From the NCBI GenBank assembly GCA_934615145.1, contig CAKTTM010000039.1, forward strand, positions 1 through 10,666: 10,666 bases of DNA. Direction: 5' to 3'. The translations under genes and the position numbers were made by a program. Origin of the DNA: an uncultured Clostridia bacterium. Its GTDB lineage: Bacteria > Bacillota > Clostridia > Christensenellales > Aristaeellaceae. Each line of letters opens with the position of its first letter. Within the stretch, counting starts at the first letter, position 1. The notes beneath the pieces were generated by a model, which was not told the DNA's origin, did not search any database, and was given only the letters and a program-made list of their open reading frames with translations. Positions 6,055 through 10,666 of this stretch are shown piece after piece.

Positions 6055-8384
6055 CGCTTCCCCCTCAGGGCATACTGCTCCAGGCTGAGGCCAGCCTGGC
6101 CGACTGTCAATATCAGGGCGCCACCCTCATTGGTGGCATAGGTCTGACAATCCATGCGTTCCAGCCTCGCCAGCGTATCGCTGGCCCTGTCCCTCACGCT
6201 GTCGGCGGTGGTCAGCAGGGCAATCTGAGGCGAGACGATGCTGAGGAAGGCCTCACTGTTGCTGTGTTTGGAGCCATGGTGCGACAGCTTGAGCACCTGG
6301 GCGGGATGGGCGGCATAGCGCTCATAGTCGCCGGTCAGATCGGAGGCCGTCAGCAGGCTGACACCATCCAGATCCCACAGCAGGGTCAGCGCGCTGTGAT
6401 TGGCATCCATGCCCGGGTAGACCTGACCACTCTGCGGCCAGAGCGCGCGAACGCTGCTTTTCTCAAACTGGCGGCTGTCGCCCGCACCCATGAAGCTGAT
6501 GGGGATGCCCCTGTCAGCCGCCAGGGCGAGTATGTCACGGCTATCGTCAGCCACCGCTGTCTCCATCGCGCCATAGGGCAGCGCGATCTGCTCAATGCGC
6601 ACCCCGGCCTCCAACAGCTGCCGCAGCCCGCCCACATGATCGCTGTGCAGATGCGTGATGTAGAGCATGTCCAGTCCACGCCCGCGGCGGAGCAAATAGT
6701 TGCTCATGTCGCTGCCATTGTCGCCCGTATCAATGCCAATCGTCAAGGGGCCATCCTCAATGAGGGCGGCGTCCGCGCTGCCGGCGCTCAGCTGCACATA
6801 GCGCAGCGGCCGCTCGCGCGGCCACAGCGTGGGCACCAAGGCCAGCAGCAGGGCCAGACCGCCTATCAATAGGCGCCCGCGGGGCCGCAGCCGCACATAG
6901 CGTGTCATCAGCCACAGCACCAGGAAAATGGCCAGCGTCAGCAAGGCGCCCAGCGCCGGCGCGCGCCAGGCCGCCACATCAGCGCCTGCCAGCCAGCGAC
7001 TCACGGCGCCCAGCAGGCGGCTCAATTGCACCAGCGGCCAGGCCAGGGCCTCTGACAGCGGCGGCACAAGCCAGCCAAGCGGTATCAGCACCAGGGCGCC
7101 CCACATCAGCCAGGCCACGATCACACAGGCCAGAGGGCTCCATAATAAGCCCAGCAGGGGCAGCTGATGAAACACCGAGATGGTGACAGGCGCGGTAAAC
7201 AGCGTGGCTGCCAGCGTGGTGATCAGCGCGCGGACGACTGTGTTAAGCCACCCGGGCAGGCGTCTGTGCCCACTAAGCCTTTGGTAGCGCCTCTCTAGGC
7301 TGTCACCCAGCGTAAAGATGCCCAGCACCGCCAGGAAGGATAATTGGAAGCCCACCTGATAGATGTCCAGGGGCCGGATTAATAGTATCAGCATGAAGGC
7401 AATCGCAAGGCTGGTCAAAGGATCGCTGCGGCGATGAAAGAGGCGCGCCGTCAACAGCAGCAGGCTGAGCACCGCCGCGCGCACCACCGGCGCGGCAAAG
7501 TCCAGCAGGCGGCAATACATCAGCAAGAAGGCCGCGACCAGGATCAGCTGGCCCTTGGGGCCGATCCTGAGCCACCGCAGCAGCGCCAGCAAGACCATCA
7601 CCAGCAGGCCGGTGTGCAAGCCGGACACCGACAGCACATGCGCGATGCCGGTGTCACGAAAGGCGCGGGTCAGATCCTCAGGCAGGTCATCACGCGCACC
7701 CAGCAGCAGGGCCTTGAGCAAGGCGCTGTCCTGGCCCAGGGCCTCATCCAATCTATCCGCCAGCCAGAGCCTGGTGCGCAGCCAAGGGCTCTGGGGCCCT
7801 GTCTGTGTCGCTGGCTCCCAGACGATGTCCCGCCCGCCGCTGAGGCCGGCGGGTATGCCTTTCTGAAGCAGATAGAGCCTAAAATCAAAGCCATCCGGGT
7901 TCATCTGACCATCCGGGTGATACAGGCTGCTGGTCATGATCAGGCGCTGGCCATCCTGCGGCAGCGACGCCGATGCCTCCGGGTACCAAGTCCAGTAGGC
8001 GCCGGGCAGGCTGTGGCGCAGGCCCTGCTCGTCAGTCAGCTCTACATCGCGCAGAGTCGCCCTGACCCTGCCATCTGGCTGTCTGGGCTCTGCCATGCCC
8101 GCCACGCGGGCAGTCAGCTGATAGCGGCTCTCTGGCGGCAATGCCGGGCGCACCGCCTGGTGGCTGTAGAGCATGCCACCGAACAGACATAGGCACAGCA
8201 ACCCAATCAAGGGGCTGCGCCTGCCAAGGACAAGCACAGCCAAGAGAAGCGCCGCAATAGCCAGGCCTATGAGAATCAGCGCCTGCTGAGCAGCGGGCAG
8301 CCTGCCCCCCAGCCAGAGGCCCAGCCCCAGGCTAGGCGCCAGGCAGGCCAGCGGCCGCTGGCGGCAGAAGCTGCGTGAACTCAC
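6051..8384 (-). CDS. comEC: ComEC/Rec2 DNA-uptake channel with C-terminal metallo-beta-lactamase domain
   Basis: ComEC is the inner-membrane channel that carries single-stranded DNA into the cell during natural transformation. Numbering from the upstream GTG at 8414: hydrophobic N-terminal segments (about 22-38, 44-63, 67-83), a DUF4131-type soluble region (about 95-200), the Competence domain with HVLSVSGLHTGLL (259-271) and GFQLSFLAVLGI (355-366) and many membrane helices to about 530, then a metallo-beta-lactamase domain from about 536. That domain has DTGDNG (562-567), an intact HLHSDH metal motif (588-593), a further Asp692 in SDLTGD and LSHHGSKHS (710-718), consistent with nuclease activity. 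I place the start at the internal GTG at 8384 (777 residues), because it begins just before the typical RPL membrane start and gives a 4-nt GTGA overlap. The GTG at 8414 would add ten residues with no family look. Neither has a good ribosome binding site. Confidence 0.95.
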   Translation of the reverse strand: MSSRSFCRQRPLACLAPSLGLGLWLGGRLPAAQQALILIGLAIAALLLAVLVLGRRSPLIGLLCLCLFGGMLYSHQAVRPALPPESRYQLTARVAGMAEPRQPDGRVRATLRDVELTDEQGLRHSLPGAYWTWYPEASASLPQDGQRLIMTSSLYHPDGQMNPDGFDFRLYLLQKGIPAGLSGGRDIVWEPATQTGPQSPWLRTRLWLADRLDEALGQDSALLKALLLGARDDLPEDLTRAFRDTGIAHVLSVSGLHTGLLVMVLLALLRWLRIGPKGQLILVAAFLLMYCRLLDFAAPVVRAAVLSLLLLTARLFHRRSDPLTSLAIAFMLILLIRPLDIYQVGFQLSFLAVLGIFTLGDSLERRYQRLSGHRRLPGWLNTVVRALITTLAATLFTAPVTISVFHQLPLLGLLWSPLACVIVAWLMWGALVLIPLGWLVPPLSEALAWPLVQLSRLLGAVSRWLAGADVAAWRAPALGALLTLAIFLVLWLMTRYVRLRPRGRLLIGGLALLLALVPTLWPRERPLRYVQLSAGSADAALIEDGPLTIGIDTGDNGSDMSNYLLRRGRGLDMLYITHLHSDHVGGLRQLLEAGVRIEQIALPYGAMETAVADDSRDILALAADRGIPISFMGAGDSRQFEKSSVRALWPQSGQVYPGMDANHSALTLLWDLDGVSLLTASDLTGDYERYAAHPAQVLKLSHHGSKHSNSEAFLSIVSPQIALLTTADSVRDRASDTLARLERMDCQTYATNEGGALILTVGQAGLSLEQYALRGKR
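8347..8362. repeat. 16-bp perfect palindrome near the comEC start
   Basis: GCCAGCGGCCGCTGGC reads the same on both strands. It lies about 20 nt inside comEC from the preferred GTG, across codons for the arginine and alanine residues before the first membrane segment. As RNA it could fold into a very GC-rich stem close to the ribosome start. It is in coding sequence of a GC-rich genome, so chance is quite possible. Confidence 0.6.
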
Positions 8385-9088
8385 AAAGGATAGCGCTGGA
8401 GCGCCTGCGCCCACCGGCTCTCAGCAAATACGGCCTGCGCCTGGCTCAGCAGCAGCGCGCTGTCGCTGCCCGGCTGGCAATGGGTGAGCAGCAAGCGTTT
8501 CACTTGCGCGTCCTTGGCCAGCTCTGCCGCCTGAGCCGCGCTCATATGCGGCAGCTCGTCATGCCATTGCTGGGTGGTAAAGGTAGCATCGCAAAGCAGC
8601 AGGTCGGCCCCTTGGCAAAGCTGATCAAGCCCCGGCGTCAGCGTGGCGTCTGAGCTGTAGACCATGGCCTTGTGCGCCTGCTGCAGCCGCAGGGCGTAGG
8701 CGGGCAGGGGATGATTGACCAGCATGGTGCTGATGTGGATGTCCCCCATCTCAAGGCCCTGCGCCAAATCGATTAGCTCAAACTGCTCGCACTCGCACAG
8801 CGCACGCAGCGGATGCTCATCCAGCGGTGCCCAGACCTTCAGCTTCTTTTGATGGATCTGCAGGTAGTAGCGCAGTGTCAACATGTCACTGGCGTGATCA
8901 TTGTGCCAATGTGTGATGACGATGCCGTACAGCTCGGCCGGATCCATGTGCGCCATCAGCCTGGGCAGCACGCCGCTGCCGCAGTCCATCAGCAACTTGC
9001 CAGCTGCCCCGCCATCCACCAGGTAGCCTGAGCAGGCGCCGTCCGGCCCCGGATAGGAGCCATCGCAGCCCAGTATGATCAGTTCCAT
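8381..9088 (-). CDS. MBL-fold metal-dependent hydrolase, YhfI/RNase Z-like
   Basis: This 235-residue protein has the metallo-beta-lactamase fold and resembles the small stand-alone YhfI/RNase Z-like group, with no beta-CASP domain visible. It starts MELIILGCDGSYPGP and shows GYLVDGG (21-27), LLMDCGSGVLPRL (32-44), the metal motif HWHNDH (60-65), further candidate ligands His126 and Asp147 (SSDATLT, 145-151), HMSAAQAAELA (181-191) and final LTHCQP with His203. Two metal ions, probably zinc, are expected. The substrate is unknown: RNA, a phosphodiester or a small ester are all possible. The ATG at 9088 is chosen because AAGGAGG stands 10 nt upstream and homology begins there. The frame extends 51 codons further back over the protease gene, but that peptide has no family character. 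The gene overlaps the upstream stop by 10 nt. Confidence 0.88.
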   Translation of the reverse strand: MELIILGCDGSYPGPDGACSGYLVDGGAAGKLLMDCGSGVLPRLMAHMDPAELYGIVITHWHNDHASDMLTLRYYLQIHQKKLKVWAPLDEHPLRALCECEQFELIDLAQGLEMGDIHISTMLVNHPLPAYALRLQQAHKAMVYSSDATLTPGLDQLCQGADLLLCDATFTTQQWHDELPHMSAAQAAELAKDAQVKRLLLTHCQPGSDSALLLSQAQAVFAESRWAQALQRYPL

Positions 9089-9879
9089 GCCTTGGTTTCC
9101 TCCTTCTTGAACAGCAGATAGCCAACCGCGATGAACACGCCCGTCGACAGCATGATCATCGAGGGCGAAGGCCTGGCAGACAGGCTGTTGAGCAGCAGTA
9201 CCACTGCATTGTACACCCCGTGAAAGAGCATCGGCAGCCACAGGCTCTGATAACGCAGCAGCAGCCGGGCCAGCAATATGCCGATCGCGGCCAGCGACAG
9301 GAAGCCGAGCAGCGAGAAATGGAGCAGGGAAAAGATGAGCGCCGACAGCAAAATCGCCGTCCGCTCTCCCATCTTGTCGCTCAACCAGGGCAAGAGCAGG
9401 CCGCGAAACATCAGCTCTTCACAGAAGGAGGGCAGCAGCGCCGCGCAAAGCACCGCCACCAGATACTCCCCTATGCCCTTTGGCGTCAGCGTTTGTGCAT
9501 CCAGCGGCACCTCTATGCCCAGGCCCTGCAGCAGGGCGATCCACAGCGCAGTGACAAAGACCGCGGCCAATGTAAAGCTGACAGCGCCAACGCTGACCAG
9601 GCCCATCGCGTAGCCATCAGGCGCCTTGAGCAGACTACTGATCCGCTCTCTGGTGCTTACACTACGCCTGGTCAGCAGCAGCGCCGGCAGGCCGATCAGC
9701 AGTATCTCCTGCAAGGGCACGCTCAGCAGCAGCTGGTAATTGTTCAGCTCATCCACCTTCAGCAAAGTGGGCAGGACGAACAGGAGCGCGATCCCCAGTA
9801 GCGCGCTGGCGACCGCCAGGGCGATGTAAATAGTTCCCTTGCCGCTACTCAATGCTGTACAATCCGCTGACGCGGTCAC
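9079..9879 (-). CDS. CPBP-family intramembrane metalloprotease (CAAX/Abi type)
   Basis: This 266-residue multi-pass membrane protein carries the three glutamate/histidine motifs of the CPBP (Rce1-like, PF02517) family: FCEELMFRG (152-160, EExxxR with Glu154, Glu155 and Arg159), FSLLH (183-187) with His187, and FHGVYNA (219-225) with His220 and Asn224. Hydrophobic stretches near 16-40, 49-70, 92-119, 138-151, 174-207, 213-232 and 239-257 suggest about seven or eight membrane segments. Bacterial members have roles from bacteriocin immunity to processing of membrane peptides; nothing here identifies the substrate. The start is uncertain. GTG at 9879 has GGAG 10 nt upstream and overlaps walJ by 35 nt. 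A TTG at 9852 would shorten the protein by nine residues and reduce the overlap to 8 nt. No bacteriocin-like small gene is visible beside it. Confidence 0.9.
   Translation of the reverse strand: MTASADCTALSSGKGTIYIALAVASALLGIALLFVLPTLLKVDELNNYQLLLSVPLQEILLIGLPALLLTRRSVSTRERISSLLKAPDGYAMGLVSVGAVSFTLAAVFVTALWIALLQGLGIEVPLDAQTLTPKGIGEYLVAVLCAALLPSFCEELMFRGLLLPWLSDKMGERTAILLSALIFSLLHFSLLGFLSLAAIGILLARLLLRYQSLWLPMLFHGVYNAVVLLLNSLSARPSPSMIMLSTGVFIAVGYLLFKKEETKAWN
9099..9105 (-). promoter_or_regulatory. Ribosome binding site of the YhfI-like gene
   Basis: On the minus strand AAGGAGG lies inside the last codons of the protease gene, 10 nt before the ATG at 9088. It is the best Shine-Dalgarno match in the minus-strand cluster and rules out the longer start at 9241. 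Confidence 0.7.
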
Positions 9880-10645
9880 GCCAGGTCATCTCCAGCAGCA
9901 CATCCCGGCCGGGCTTGAGCCCCTGCGCGGAAAGGGTTTCTGTGACCGTGCGCATGGCAAGCTCAGGCGTGTTGTTGTCCTGGCTCAGGTGGCCCAGCAG
10001 CGCCTTGCTCACCCCGGTCTCATACAGGCGCATCAGGGTCTCCGCACAGGTCACATTGCTCAGATGTCCCCTGCTGCCCAGTATCCGCTGCTTGAGGTGC
10101 AGGGAGTAGCGCTCGTTGTGGTTGAGCATCTCTACGTCATGGTTGCTCTCCAGCAGCACCAGGTCTGCCCCTGCCAGCTGCCGCAGCGCGCTCTTTGGCA
10201 CATGGCCCATGTCGGTGGCCACCGCCACGCTTCGGCCGCCCGCATAGACGCGAAAGGCCACCGGCTCCGCCGCGTCATGGGGTATGGCAAAGGGCATCAC
10301 CGCCAAATCCCCCACATAAAAGTCATAGTCGGTCTCAAACACCCGCCGCAACGGCGGTGCGATCTCCCCCACCACGCGGTGCATCTTCTCCCAGGTCGCC
10401 TCGTTGGCATAGACAGGGATGCGGTACTTGCGGCTCAGCGCGCCCACGCCGCGTATATGATCGATATGCTCATGCGTCACCAATATCCCGCTGAGCGACT
10501 CTGGCAGCACCCCGATGGCGTCCAGCGCCCCCGTGATCGCCTTGCCGCTAAGCCCCGCATCAATCAGCAGGCTGGTATCCCCCGCGGCCACATAGCTGGC
10601 ATTGCCATTGGAGCCACTGTTCAAAGAGCAAAACTTAAGCTTCAT
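9845..10645 (-). CDS. walJ: WalJ/YycJ-type MBL-fold hydrolase (putative exonuclease)
   Basis: This 266-residue cytoplasmic metallo-beta-lactamase-fold protein matches the YycJ/WalJ family of Bacillota, whose genes often travel with the WalRK cell-wall two-component system; a YycJ from Bacillus has been described as a 5'-3' DNA exonuclease. Visible landmarks are the N-terminal SLNSGSNGNASYV (7-19), LLIDAGLSGK (26-35), metal motif HEHIDH (58-63), RKYRIPVYAN (72-81), PHDA (122-125), TDMGHV (144-149), ESNHDVEML (166-174), GHLSN (193-197) and LLGHLSQDNN (217-226). The ATG is the first start after an in-frame TAG at 10654-10652, so the start is firm; AGGA stands 4 nt upstream, with GGAGAAGGA a little further. 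Any walRKHI genes would lie upstream, outside the window. The family call is strong; the cellular role is inferred. Confidence 0.93.
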   Translation of the reverse strand: MKLKFCSLNSGSNGNASYVAAGDTSLLIDAGLSGKAITGALDAIGVLPESLSGILVTHEHIDHIRGVGALSRKYRIPVYANEATWEKMHRVVGEIAPPLRRVFETDYDFYVGDLAVMPFAIPHDAAEPVAFRVYAGGRSVAVATDMGHVPKSALRQLAGADLVLLESNHDVEMLNHNERYSLHLKQRILGSRGHLSNVTCAETLMRLYETGVSKALLGHLSQDNNTPELAMRTVTETLSAQGLKPGRDVLLEMTWRDRVSGLYSIE

Positions 10646-10666
10646 CCAGTCCTACAATCCTTCTCC
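10646..10666 (-). promoter_or_regulatory. walJ leader with ribosome binding site
   Basis: The 21 bases between walJ and the window edge hold two purine-rich candidate ribosome binding sites on the minus strand, AGGA (10653-10650, 4 nt from the ATG) and GGAGAAGGA (10666-10658, 12 nt away), plus an in-frame TAG at 10654-10652. Too little sequence is present to see a promoter. Confidence 0.4.

Noticed and set aside
7434..8192. 252-codon plus-strand frame inside comEC
   Set aside because: It is very rich in Gln, Arg and Ala, as expected from the reverse complement of leucine-rich membrane helices; no domain is recognisable.
9089..9241. 51-residue N-terminal extension of the YhfI-like hydrolase
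   Set aside because: It runs across the end of the protease gene, has no family resemblance, and a strong AAGGAGG site points to the ATG at 9088.
9220..9801. 193-codon plus-strand frame inside the CPBP protease gene
   Set aside because: It is the Gln/Arg-rich antisense shadow of membrane segments; the minus-strand protein has all its catalytic motifs.
9079..9879. CPBP protease as a bacteriocin-immunity or phage-defence (Abi) gene
   Set aside because: No small secreted peptide, peptide exporter or defence gene is nearby; the neighbours are housekeeping genes, so the context does not support it.

Overview
The window is almost completely coding, by eye around 60% G+C, and reads as ordinary chromosome of a high-GC member of the Bacillota (Clostridia or a close relative). 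The markers for this are a WalJ/YycJ-type metallo-beta-lactamase protein, a close relative of Bacillus MrfA (YprA), the adjacent comEC-holA pair, and a TrmH-family methyltransferase of the short Firmicute type. I see no mobile element, CRISPR array, rRNA, tRNA or prophage signature. No stretch without a gene exceeds a few tens of bases.

Region 1 (bases 2-4309, plus strand): three genes in one direction. They are a DNA-repair helicase (mrfA, 5' end outside the window), a class-3-type aldehyde dehydrogenase that overlaps mrfA by 14 nt, and a SpoU/TrmH-family RNA ribose methyltransferase 8 nt further on with a strong ribosome binding site.

Region 2 (bases 4304-10645, minus strand): six genes with no spacer between any of them, transcribed in the order walJ - CPBP intramembrane protease - YhfI-like metallo-beta-lactamase hydrolase - comEC - holA - rsmG. 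Every junction overlaps. The last three junctions can each be read as a 4-nt overlap of start and stop: GTGA (comEC), ATGA (holA), TTGA (rsmG). Several starts are non-ATG: GTG for the CPBP gene and comEC, TTG for rsmG.

The two transcription units converge, and the stop codons of trmH and rsmG overlap by 6 bp. A possible intrinsic terminator for the plus-strand unit lies inside the 3' end of rsmG.

Functionally the window is rich in nucleic-acid enzymes: a crosslink-repair-type helicase, two RNA methyltransferases, DNA polymerase III delta, a DNA-uptake channel with an intact nuclease-like domain, and two further metallo-beta-lactamase-fold hydrolases. Most genes are well-known families. The points worth a second look are the translational linkage of mrfA with an aldehyde dehydrogenase, the clustering of three metallo-beta-lactamase domains with a membrane protease, the overlap architecture, and a charged insert in HolA. 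I do not see convincing evidence of a wholly undescribed system.
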